Shown here in pieces: positions 43,150 to 50,064 of a stretch of 50,064 nt of DNA (positions are counted from its first letter, which is position 1; the number at the start of each line of letters is the position of its first letter). The stretch is taken from NCBI GenBank assembly GCA_030377895.1, contig JAUCGB010000018.1, positions 1 through 50,064 of the forward strand, given 5' to 3'. The translations under genes and the position numbers were made by a program. This DNA comes from Anaerolineales bacterium HSG24 (GTDB lineage: Bacteria > Chloroflexota > Anaerolineae > 4572-78 > J111). The notes under the pieces were generated by a model. The model was not told the DNA's origin and made no database searches. It worked only from the letters and a program-made list of their open reading frames with translations.

Positions 43150-43486
43150 TCCGGTGCGAATATGCTTCCTTGGGTTATCTGGTGGCCGTTCTCCTCCAAA
43201 ATGCTCGTTGTGACGATTAGACGATGTAGGTCACGCTTGTAGCGTGACCATAATCGTTCGCCTGTCATTCCGTGGATTCAGGGCGAGGCAAGGCGGATTA
43301 GAGTTCTGATTTCAAACCAACGCTACACCGCCTTGCCTAGCCCCTACAATTGCCAAACGTGCAACTTATTTAGGACTCATTCCTAAGCAAACTAGTGACG
43401 CTACAAGCGTCACCTACAATAAACCATGCCGAAAAGACCTACTAGCAATGTAGCGGATGAATATCCGCTACGATCGAGAAAAAGTT
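43150..43486. other. 337-bp intergenic region filled with palindromes
   Basis: It contains GGTCACGCT/AGCGTGACC (43229-43249), family E hairpin (43261-43386), GTGACGC/GCGTCAC (43396-43414) and GTAGCGGAT/ATCCGCTAC (43450-43471). No gene. Confidence 0.75.
43261..43386. repeat. Hairpin repeat, family E, copy 1
   Basis: TTCAGGGCGAGGCAAGGCGG pairs with CCGCCTTGCCTAGCCC, then AAACGTGCAACTTATTTAGG up to ATTCCTAAG. The tail is shared with family D, the hairpin is not. A second copy is at 48993-49188. Confidence 0.7.
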
Positions 43487-45838
43487 TTAATCTTCAAATT
43501 CAGGATGTTGTTTAGATGTTGAGGCAATATTATAGATATCGTAAAAAAGAAACTCAGACCAGTTGATGTTATCAACCACGGTAGTTTCATAAGTCGCCCA
43601 AACAACTGTCTTTTCCTCTGTATTTCCAAAAGCATCAATCATGCTAAATGTACCCTCGAAGTTGATGATATAGTATGGAATATCAGTTTCATGAATGGCT
43701 TGAAGCATATTGAATATATCTATCTTTATTCCATTTTTTAATATCTCATCAGTGAGATTGTCACCAATTGCCCACTTGACGTTGATCACATCGCCATCAA
43801 GTGAGACCTCACTGGCCGGGATTACACCCCGATTATTGTCACCAACAACATCGGCAATTACGATTCGCAATTCATCTTCCGGCGATAGATTGACTGGTTC
43901 AGTTGCTGATGTAGGAACGATAGAATTTGACCCCGAATCAGTATCCGAAACTTCTACCTCCTGCTCACCCACATTAACCGTTCGCTCCTCATTGTTTATG
44001 GTTCCAGAGGCTAAGATTCCCCCTTCAAAAGTAGTATTACGCGACTTCTGCATCTCTGGGCAAGCTCGCACACCGTTAATCAGGACACAATCGGCTGGTT
44101 TCTGGTCGACGTTGTCCAACTGACCGCTCAACACCTCGGCCTTGCTGTCTCCACCAAAAAAGGCCACCGTATCATTAAGCAGGCGATTGATGTAATCGCC
44201 CTGAATATTGGTATGTTGGCTGATAAAGGTGGCTCGTCCGGCCTTATCCAAATTCAGGTAGACCCGCCGCACCGAGTCGGAATCCTCAATATAGATGCCC
44301 TCCAACGACAACGCATGCCCATCAATATTGCTGTAATTGTTTCGTAAATAAACCAAGAATTGAGTCGGATCGGTTGGGATTTGTGGTTTAGGCGTGGGGA
44401 AGGTAAAGGCCGGGCCGTCATACTGGCCATCCTCAGAGAAGGTCATCCCGTCAACCAGTTGTTGATCAGAATCATCGGCATCGGGTGGGGGCGGTGGAGG
44501 CGGGACGTAGTTTGGATTCGGGCCAAACAGTTCTACATCGTCGATATTAAAGTTGATCTCCGGCCCGCTGACATCGTTTTTTGTCCCCAAAATAAAGAGG
44601 GTCAGTTTATCACTATTCCCACTAGAGATGCTCCCCTGCACCTTTTGGAACTGCAAGCGACGCTGATAATATGTCCCTGTCCCATGTCGATTGGATCCGA
44701 TGCGAGGCTGTTCGTTTAAGGGAACGCGATACCATGCTTTGACGCTCGTGGCTTGTTTCTGTCCACTGTAGTCGATGCCCCAATACAGGTTATACCGCCC
44801 TTTATTAAACTCTTCTCGCGGTAAATCACTTCGCATAAGGGTATAAAAAGAGAGGTTGTAGGTCGAATTGGGCAGAACCTCAATCGTTTGATGGATACCG
44901 ATGGTACGGGTAGTCATATCAGACGGGACGAGGCGGATACCGAGCATTTGGGACTGTTTTCCGGCATGGATTGCCTCATCCCACTCCTCACGTAACCATG
45001 TAAACTCAGCCTGACCATTGTTGTATGTCTCCCAATATGGGGCGACAGATTCACGCTTTGTCCACAAAAGAGACTCAAAATCGCCGTTCCGTACCACGTT
45101 TTGTTGCGGTGATAGAGTCATCACATCGGGATATTCGGGGGCATTATACGCGCTGGTTTGATAGCGCATATACAGATAGCCGTTGGTGCTATAGACCGCA
45201 TGGAGTCCGCCCCATTGCCAATCGTTGGGAACAGCCCAAAAGCCTTGGTAGCCGACAATTTGCGACTCGTTCAGGAAGGCAGATTCCTCTGTCAGCAGAT
45301 AGTCGGTCACATCATGGGCAAAGTCGCCTTGTTTGGGCGAGCTAATCGCTTGATGCATACCCTCCCGAATCGTGCTGACCAGTGTATCGAGTTGGTCGTT
45401 CACCTTGTCAGCAGAGCGAGCATTGTCGAATCCAATAAAGTAGATATATAGTCGATTTTCGCCGATTTTGTCAGCATCCACAATCAGCGACTGGGCGGCA
45501 ATATCTTCAATATGCTCTTTTTTCTCAAGCACAGAGCGCACCGACAAATTTTCATCTTTGGGATAAAATATCGCGCCGCCACAGGCCGTCGGGTCGGTGG
45601 GCGATTTGCCGTCGCTGGCGACTATCAAAAAGCGAAACTCGCCATATTGACCAATATCAACCCCACTGCCGTCGATAAACTCCAACGATTGGGGGTCGAT
45701 GATGATCCAGTTTTTCCCCGCGCCACTCGGACATAACACTTCTACTGATTGAGCCTCGGCCTCTTGCCAACTCAGCCCCGTCAAAACCAGCCCTATTATA
45801 AAAATCCAAAAAACCAATAACCACGATGTACGCCACAT
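43487..45838 (-). CDS. Large secreted protein with carbohydrate-binding-like domain
   Basis: A 783-residue exported protein. Its signal peptide (about 1-29) ends LSWQEAEA. Residues about 30-215 form a globular domain of unknown type (LIVASDGKSPTDPTACGGAI). Residues about 250-440 form a beta-sandwich like CBM_4_9/discoidin-type modules (NVVRNGDFESLLW, then TYNLSFYTLMRSD and NFNIDDVELFGP). A PPPPPPPDADDSD linker separates a C-terminal half without recognisable enzyme motifs. TAGGAGG precedes the ATG. It is probably cell-surface and may bind sugar polymers. No operon partner. Confidence 0.72.
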   Translation of the reverse strand: MWRTSWLLVFWIFIIGLVLTGLSWQEAEAQSVEVLCPSGAGKNWIIIDPQSLEFIDGSGVDIGQYGEFRFLIVASDGKSPTDPTACGGAIFYPKDENLSVRSVLEKKEHIEDIAAQSLIVDADKIGENRLYIYFIGFDNARSADKVNDQLDTLVSTIREGMHQAISSPKQGDFAHDVTDYLLTEESAFLNESQIVGYQGFWAVPNDWQWGGLHAVYSTNGYLYMRYQTSAYNAPEYPDVMTLSPQQNVVRNGDFESLLWTKRESVAPYWETYNNGQAEFTWLREEWDEAIHAGKQSQMLGIRLVPSDMTTRTIGIHQTIEVLPNSTYNLSFYTLMRSDLPREEFNKGRYNLYWGIDYSGQKQATSVKAWYRVPLNEQPRIGSNRHGTGTYYQRRLQFQKVQGSISSGNSDKLTLFILGTKNDVSGPEINFNIDDVELFGPNPNYVPPPPPPPDADDSDQQLVDGMTFSEDGQYDGPAFTFPTPKPQIPTDPTQFLVYLRNNYSNIDGHALSLEGIYIEDSDSVRRVYLNLDKAGRATFISQHTNIQGDYINRLLNDTVAFFGGDSKAEVLSGQLDNVDQKPADCVLINGVRACPEMQKSRNTTFEGGILASGTINNEERTVNVGEQEVEVSDTDSGSNSIVPTSATEPVNLSPEDELRIVIADVVGDNNRGVIPASEVSLDGDVINVKWAIGDNLTDEILKNGIKIDIFNMLQAIHETDIPYYIINFEGTFSMIDAFGNTEEKTVVWATYETTVVDNINWSEFLFYDIYNIASTSKQHPEFED

Positions 45839-45955
45839 GTAGAACCTCCTAAGATAAGAAACGTGAAACGTGAAACGTGTTGCGTATCACGTATACCGCC
45901 ATTATATCATACCCTTGTTTGGAAGTTCAATGTTACACCGTTGATTTGTGACCCT

Positions 45956-46150
45956 CTTGTTACCCGACAGAATATTTAGCCTGAACTAATTAACACAAAA
46001 TACACGGCTACCAACTTAACTTGCGACAGATAATATCGTAACACAGTCTTTAGACTGTGCGGCACAGGCTGAAGCATGTGCTACATGTCTCGGCCAGATA
46101 CACAGAGGAACATGGCGTTTCACAGAGAAAAAGCGAATTATTTATGATTA
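45956..46150. mobile_element. Family A element, damaged copy carrying a nested family B copy
   Basis: It starts CTTGTTACCCGACAG and shares CTGAACTAATTAACACA with other family A copies. It is interrupted by family B at 46006-46095, resumes with ACAGAGGAACA...TTTCACAGAGAAAAA and lacks the right half and right terminal repeat. It adjoins the trmD stop. Confidence 0.75.
46006..46095. mobile_element. MITE-like element, family B, copy 2 (inverted)
   Basis: 90 bp, the reverse complement of 2477-2571 with few changes. It is flanked by AAATACAC and AGATACAC (7 of 8 identical), which lie within the family A host sequence. Confidence 0.75.
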
Positions 46151-46156
46151 TCATTC

Positions 46157-46930
46157 CTATGTCTCCGCATCCTCTGCCAAACTGGTCAGAAACTGCTGAT
46201 CTGGCGCGGTCAGGTCAACCTGATTGAGCAACTCAGGGCGGCGAGCATGGGTGCGGCGCAACGATTCCTGTCGTCGCCAAATCTCCTGATTAGCATGATG
46301 CCCAGAGAGGAGGATGTCGGGTGGGGTGTGGCCTCGAAATTCGTAGGGGCGAGTGTAGTGAGGGTGTTCTAACAATCCACTTGAGTGGGAATCTTTGGCA
46401 GTGGCATGCTCGTCCCCCAACACGCCGGGGATGAGGCGAGTCAGCGTATCAACCATGACCATGGCTGGAATCTCACCACCGGAGAGGACGTAGTCGCCAA
46501 TCGACATCTCATCGGTGACGAGGTATTGGCGCACCCGTTCATCAATACCTTCATACCGACCACAGATAAAAATCAGGCGGTCATGTTTGAGCATGTCGCG
46601 GGCGATGGACTGCTGAAAAACGCGACCTTGCGGGGTCAACAAGATGATGGGGGGATATCCTTGCTCAAGAAAAGAGGCGTAACCAATCGGGGGAATCTCG
46701 ATGTCAAGAATCGCCTCAACTGCGTAAAAAATTGGGTCTGGCTTCATGATCATGCCACCGCCGCCACCGTAGGGCGTATCGTCGGTGACGTGGTGTTTGC
46801 CGAGGGCGTAATCGCGGATATTATGGACGGTAATCTCAACCTGATCCCGTTCTTGGGCGCGACCAATGATGCTAGTCGTAAAGACGGCTTCAAACATTTC
46901 GGGGAATAGGGTTAGGATGTCAAATTTCAT
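46157..46930 (-). CDS. trmD: tRNA (guanine-N1-)-methyltransferase
   Basis: A 257-residue TrmD, methylating G37 of tRNAs with [51 protein letters not shown] and [15 protein letters not shown] are the trefoil-knot motifs. It stands alone, without the usual rpsP-rimM-rplS neighbours. Family A/B mobile DNA abuts its 3' end. Confidence 0.96.
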   Translation of the reverse strand: MKFDILTLFPEMFEAVFTTSIIGRAQERDQVEITVHNIRDYALGKHHVTDDTPYGGGGGMIMKPDPIFYAVEAILDIEIPPIGYASFLEQGYPPIILLTPQGRVFQQSIARDMLKHDRLIFICGRYEGIDERVRQYLVTDEMSIGDYVLSGGEIPAMVMVDTLTRLIPGVLGDEHATAKDSHSSGLLEHPHYTRPYEFRGHTPPDILLSGHHANQEIWRRQESLRRTHARRPELLNQVDLTAPDQQFLTSLAEDAET

Positions 46931-47215
46931 GGGTATTTCATAGATATTTCATGGATATTTCATAGGTGTAGAACTTAAAGGAGTGCAATAGTTTTGCAAA
47001 TTAAGCATGGCGATCAGAATCTACCTGATGCTAACGGAATCTTTGGCGGGAACACTACAACGGATACTTCAAAACTCAACGGATATATTTCGCCAATAAC
47101 AGAATTTTTTACCATTTACAGTAATTATATACGGATGAAAACCATCCGTTCCGCAGTTAAGTATCCGTTGTAGTGTTGATTCCGGCTAAACCAAAGAAAA
47201 AGTTAGCATCAGGAA
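46931..47215. other. 285-bp intergenic region with a TIR element
   Basis: Largely the family G element at 47024-47213; no gene is visible. Confidence 0.6.
47024..47213. mobile_element. MITE-like element, family G (single copy)
   Basis: 190 bp with perfect 12-bp ends CCTGATGCTAAC and GTTAGCATCAGG. Inside are perfect 19-bp inverted arms AACACTACAACGGATACTT (47051-47069) and its complement at 47159-47177, plus a small hairpin near 47140. No clear target duplication. Confidence 0.65.
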
Positions 47216-47854
47216 TCATCTACCAACCAGTCTATCAATAATCTGTTTGGTGTGTTGTAGAATCTGGTAAATGCCAAAAATCTCTTCTTTGGTTGCATCA
47301 TAGGCCAAACTAACGGCGTACTCCTTATCCTGCAATACCACAAAATACCAAGCTCGCCCCATGATATAGGCCCCATAAACCGGTCTAGTATTGTTATTTA
47401 AGATTTGCGCGGTAATCATGGCAATCAACAACTGCCCGCGTGGGTCATTGGGCGAGTCGAGTTCTCGCTTATGCTCTTGGATGAAAAAATAAGGGGCTTT
47501 AGGAGAACCTCGCCCTTCTGCTACCACAAAATCAACCAGACCACCCAGTTCTTTATTGTTGTAGACAGTTTTAATTTCTCGCTCATAAAATGCCTTATAG
47601 CGGGGTTGATCAAACTCAACTCGGTTGAGTAATCGCCCAATAAATTTTATCTGTAGCTCCTGCTCATTCCAATAATGGATATAAGCAATTAACTGTTTTT
47701 GGAGGGTTGCCAACCTTGCCTTATCATCTTCGACCAATGATGGCAAGTTGGTTAGCCAATCGGTTAATAATGAATGTTCAAGTTGGGGTATTAGCCCAAA
47801 CGTCTCTTCAACCTCATCGGTTGTCCATTGACAGAACGACTTCCATTTTGTCAT
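47216..47854 (-). CDS. PD-(D/E)XK-fold nuclease-like protein
   Basis: 212 residues. Helical N-terminus, then a nuclease-like core: LGGLVDFVVAEG (Asp) and APYFFIQEHKRE (E-x-K), followed by GQLLIAMITAQ and YIMGRAWYFVVL. The D...E-x-K order and the helix with Gln match restriction-endonuclease-like folds often paired with mobile DNA. Specific family not recognised. Alone on its strand; a 190-bp TIR element directly follows its stop codon. Confidence 0.65.
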   Translation of the reverse strand: MTKWKSFCQWTTDEVEETFGLIPQLEHSLLTDWLTNLPSLVEDDKARLATLQKQLIAYIHYWNEQELQIKFIGRLLNRVEFDQPRYKAFYEREIKTVYNNKELGGLVDFVVAEGRGSPKAPYFFIQEHKRELDSPNDPRGQLLIAMITAQILNNNTRPVYGAYIMGRAWYFVVLQDKEYAVSLAYDATKEEIFGIYQILQHTKQIIDRLVGR

Positions 47855-47869
47855 GATGCACCTCTTAAG

Positions 47870-48031
47870 AAATTATACACAATCATCCCAACAATAACAA
47901 AAAGTGTTGACCTCAAAGAAGCCCCACCAGTTACTCATTCCTGCTAATCACAGGCAAATAAATCCGGTTTCCTGTTTACTGCCTCACCGCCACCAACGAA
48001 TGTGGACAATTTTGTAGACGTTTGTTGTCAA
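47870..48031. other. Short intergenic segment before family A copy 3
   Basis: No gene or other repeat recognised. It ends with the target duplication at 48024-48031. Confidence 0.4.
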
Positions 48032-48214
48032 CTTGTTACCCGACAGAAATTTAATCTGAACTAATTAACACAGAGTTTCACAGAGGAACACAGAGATTCA
48101 CAGAGAAAAAACGAATTATTTTTCTTTTGTATTACTCTGTGTCACTCTGTGCTTCTCTGTGAAACTCTGTGTTCCTGTTTTAGTCTTCCCTAATCAACTT
48201 TGTCGGGTAGCAAG
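48032..48214. mobile_element. MITE-like element, family A, copy 3
   Basis: 183 bp, ends CTTGTTACCCGACA and TGTCGGGTAGCAAG, flanked by the 8-bp duplication GTTGTCAA (48024-48031 and 48215-48222). Orientation of the body is opposite to copies 1 and 2. Confidence 0.9.
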
Positions 48215-48348
48215 GTTGTCAACGCATTAAAAGCTAACATAACGGAAAAGTTAGCCATCGGTATTTATGAAGATAAGGTAAATTGACAAATCAAGTTTAT
48301 GACAATATAGTAGTAGGACAGTAGGACACTTATTCAGGAGATAATCAC

Positions 48349-48922
48349 ATGCAAAAATTTTTCAACACTGCTGGGCCGTGCCGGCCCGATAAACATTACA
48401 TGCTATGGAGAGGTAATGATTCGTGCTTTAGCTTACCAATATCATAAAGAAATGGAAAAACGGCACTATCCTCCAACCGCGCCAGCCTATCTGGTTGAGG
48501 GTCGGCTTGATATGAAACAATTGTTGGCTGATTTCCAGCAGTTTTGGCGAGAGAACAGTGAAATATGGCAAGAGAAGTATCAATACAAAGAGTCTGCCCC
48601 ACATTTGGTGATGAATGCCTTTATGATGCGAGTGATAAACGCCGGAGGGTCAATATCACGAGAGTTGGCTGAGGGCCGAGACCGACTCGACCTGTGTGTA
48701 CATTATGGCGAGTTCAGGTATCCGATTGAGTTGAAGATACGTTATGGTGATAAAACCTACAAAGAAGGGAAAACTCAGATAGCTGGCTACATGGATAAGA
48801 TGGACTGTACCGAGGGCTGGCTGGTGGTATTCGACCGACGCAAGAAACCTACCTGGAGTAAGAAGATTTTCTGGCGGACTGACAAGGTAGAAGGAAAGAT
48901 TATTCACACGGTGGGGTGTTAA
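48349..48922 (+). pseudogene. AAA-like ATPase/PD-(D/E)XK gene with the ATPase core deleted
   Basis: ATG 48349, well spaced after CAGGAG, opens MQKFFNTAGPCRPDKHYML, the conserved N-terminus of a large AAA-like ATPase family. That frame then ends at residue 32. From 48416, in another frame, 168 residues encode the same family's C-terminal region: LLADFQQFWRENSEIWQEKY, VMNAFMMRVINAGGSISREL and the nuclease-like GRDRLDLCVHY ... YPIELKIRYG ... GKTQIAGYMDK. About 300 residues with the P-loop are missing, with a frame change at the joint. The C-terminal piece has its own AGAGGTA-ATG and could be translated as a free nuclease domain. Confidence 0.72.
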
Positions 48923-48992
48923 ATAAACCATTCAGGAACGTGTAAAATTAGCATGGTTCATTTTCGGCTAAATGATCTTTACAAATTGCGAT

Positions 48993-49188
48993 GAATCGTA
49001 GGGGCTAGGCAGGGCGGTCTAGACTTGGAATGTGCGACCATCTCCGCTCCGCCCCTGCCTCGCCCGTCATTCCAAAGTTTCAGGGCTAGGCAAGGCGGAT
49101 TGGAGTTCTGATTTCAAACCAACGCTACACCGCCTTGCCTAGCCCCTACGATTACCAAACGCGCAACTTATTTAGGACTCATTCCTAA
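48993..49188. repeat. Hairpin repeat, family E, copy 2
   Basis: AATCGTAGGGGCTAGGC near 48993 pairs with GCCTAGCCCCTACGATT near 49153, with two further GGGCTAGGCAAGGCGG-type palindromes inside. It ends AAACGCGCAACTTATTTAGG...ATTCCTAA, the shared D/E tail. Confidence 0.7.
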
Positions 49189-49228
49189 TCCAGTTGACGC
49201 GAATGAGTTACCTCCGACAACAGACCTC

Positions 49229-49299
49229 GGTAGTCCGGCACATGTAGTGATTACCTACCCGCAAGTTCCAAACTTGCGGGTAGGTGACTGATCACTACC
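49229..49299. mobile_element. MITE-like element, family C, copy 3 (CCGCAAG core)
   Basis: 71 bp flanked by the perfect 8-bp duplication CAGACCTC (49221-49228 and 49300-49307). The outer arm GGTAGTCCGGCACATGTAGT is the family C arm, but the interior is CCTACCCGCAAGTT...AACTTGCGGGTAGG rather than the GGAGTGCAA core. Confidence 0.88.
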
Positions 49300-49387
49300 C
49301 AGACCTCTTTTTGGCTCAAAATCCATCCTGCAAGTGACAATTCGCGAGCTTTTTGATTAGCGGTCATACGCATCACGCATCACATAT

Positions 49388-49564
49388 CTTACTACCCGAC
49401 AAAAATTTTTACCTTGAACTAATTAACACAAAGTTCACAGAGGAACACAGAGTTTCACAGAGAAAAAGCGATTTATTTTTTTTCCTCTGTGTCCCTCTGT
49501 GCATCTCTGTGAAACTCTGTGTTCCTGTTTTATCCTTTCCTAAACTACTTTGTCGGGTAACAAG
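49388..49564. mobile_element. MITE-like element, family A, copy 4
   Basis: 177 bp, ends CTTACTACCCGACA and TGTCGGGTAACAAG. It is flanked by TCACATAT (49380-49387) and TCACATTT (49565-49572), 7 of 8 identical. Located 36 bp upstream of the kinase start. Confidence 0.87.
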
Positions 49565-49600
49565 TCACATTTCACATATCACATTTTACGGAGTAAAACT

Positions 49601-50064
49601 ATGAACAAACAAGACAAGTTAGCGGCAATGGATACCGTATTGCCGGAGAGTGAACTGCCGAAACCGGTAGAAACGAAAAATGCTCATTATGAAAAAGGTG
49701 ACACCATCGGTGGGCGATACCAGATATTCCAAGCCTTGTCCGGTGGCATGGGGGAGGTTTACCTGTGTTATGACACCGAGTGGAAAAGACCCCGCGCCCT
49801 GAAAACCTTCAGGGCAAAATTTCTGACCAATCCAAGGGTGCGGAAACTGTTTGAGGCGGAGGTGAACCATTGGGTTAAGCTGGAAAAACACCCGAACATC
49901 GTCCAGTGTGAGTTTCTCAAGACGGTTGATAACCTGTCGTTTATGTTTTTGGAATGGATTGCCGGAGACAAGGCCAAAGGCACTAGTTTGCATGAGTGGC
50001 TGGCACATGGGCGGTTGGAACTGCGCCAAGCCGTGGAGATTATTATTGATGTGTGCCAAGGGTT
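49601..50064 (+). CDS. Ser/Thr protein kinase, N-terminal part (cut by window edge)
   Basis: 154 residues to the edge. After about 35 residues, GGRYQIFQALSGGMGEVYLC is the Gly-rich ATP loop. RALKTFRAKF carries the conserved Lys, FEAEVNHWVKL the C-helix Glu, and NLSFMFLEWIAGD the hinge. It is a bacterial Hanks-type (PknB-like) kinase; catalytic loop and any sensory domains lie outside. ACGGAGTAAAACT precedes the ATG. Its leader carries MITE copies (families C and A). Confidence 0.9.
   Translation, partial: MNKQDKLAAMDTVLPESELPKPVETKNAHYEKGDTIGGRYQIFQALSGGMGEVYLCYDTEWKRPRALKTFRAKFLTNPRVRKLFEAEVNHWVKLEKHPNIVQCEFLKTVDNLSFMFLEWIAGDKAKGTSLHEWLAHGRLELRQAVEIIIDVCQG

Noticed and set aside
43396..43471. 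Terminators after the glycosyltransferase gene
   Set aside because: The palindromes GTGACGC/GCGTCAC and GTAGCGGAT/ATCCGCTAC have no T-tracts; treated as repeats.

Overview
The window looks like chromosomal DNA of a Chloroflexota bacterium, probably Anaerolineae-like. This is inferred from gene content and was not tested: secreted proteins with Thr/Pro-rich linkers, a Flp-type pilin beginning with a short EEGQGLVEYALI-type leader, a UPF0182 membrane protein, Uma2 and Rpn-type nucleases, a large SPFH protein, STAND-TPR ATPases and effector-associated domains (EADs). No tRNA, rRNA or CRISPR array was seen.

Layout. 1-6.9 kb (mostly minus strand): the start of a leucine-rich-repeat protein, an Rpn-type nuclease, a Thr/Pro-rich lipoprotein, a DprE2-like reductase and DprE1-like oxidase pair, argG and a small membrane protein. 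7.3-18 kb (plus strand): response regulator plus cNMP-binding/PP2C phosphatase, two tandemly duplicated Uma2 genes, an SH3-type secreted protein, ligA, fabF, secG, a peptide-binding ABC protein and a membrane protein. 18-19.5 kb: a radical SAM/SPASM protein with a Cys/Asp-rich N-terminus. 19.6-24.8 kb: a minus-strand cluster of two ATPases and a small adaptor sharing a homotypic domain, preceded by an Xre relic. 25-27.9 kb: retropepsin/DUF5678-like pair, two Xre regulators facing a broken coiled-coil gene, and a BrnT-like/CopG-YgiT toxin-antitoxin pair. 28-37 kb: unknown Cys-containing protein, SNase-lamin-tail lipoprotein, Flp pilin, SPFH protein, AAA/PD-(D/E)XK protein and UPF0182. 37.3-40.7 kb: a protein made only of EADs, a His-rich protein with its PadR regulator, and rpsT. 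40.7-50 kb: a glycosyltransferase, a large secreted protein, trmD, two nuclease-fold genes (one a deletion remnant) and the start of a Ser/Thr kinase.

The strongest structural signal outside genes is dense non-autonomous mobile DNA. At least three MITE-like families have readable 8-9 bp target duplications. In one family, constant outer arms enclose exchangeable inner hairpins; one family is nested inside another; one insertion lies exactly on the stop codon of the EAD gene.

The best candidates for an undescribed system are the EAD-only protein at 37.4 kb and the 19.6-24.8 kb cluster, in which a small adaptor and an ATPase carry the same N-terminal-type domain. This is the architecture expected of NTP-dependent conflict systems signalling by homotypic domains, but no effector enzyme is recognisable in either place.
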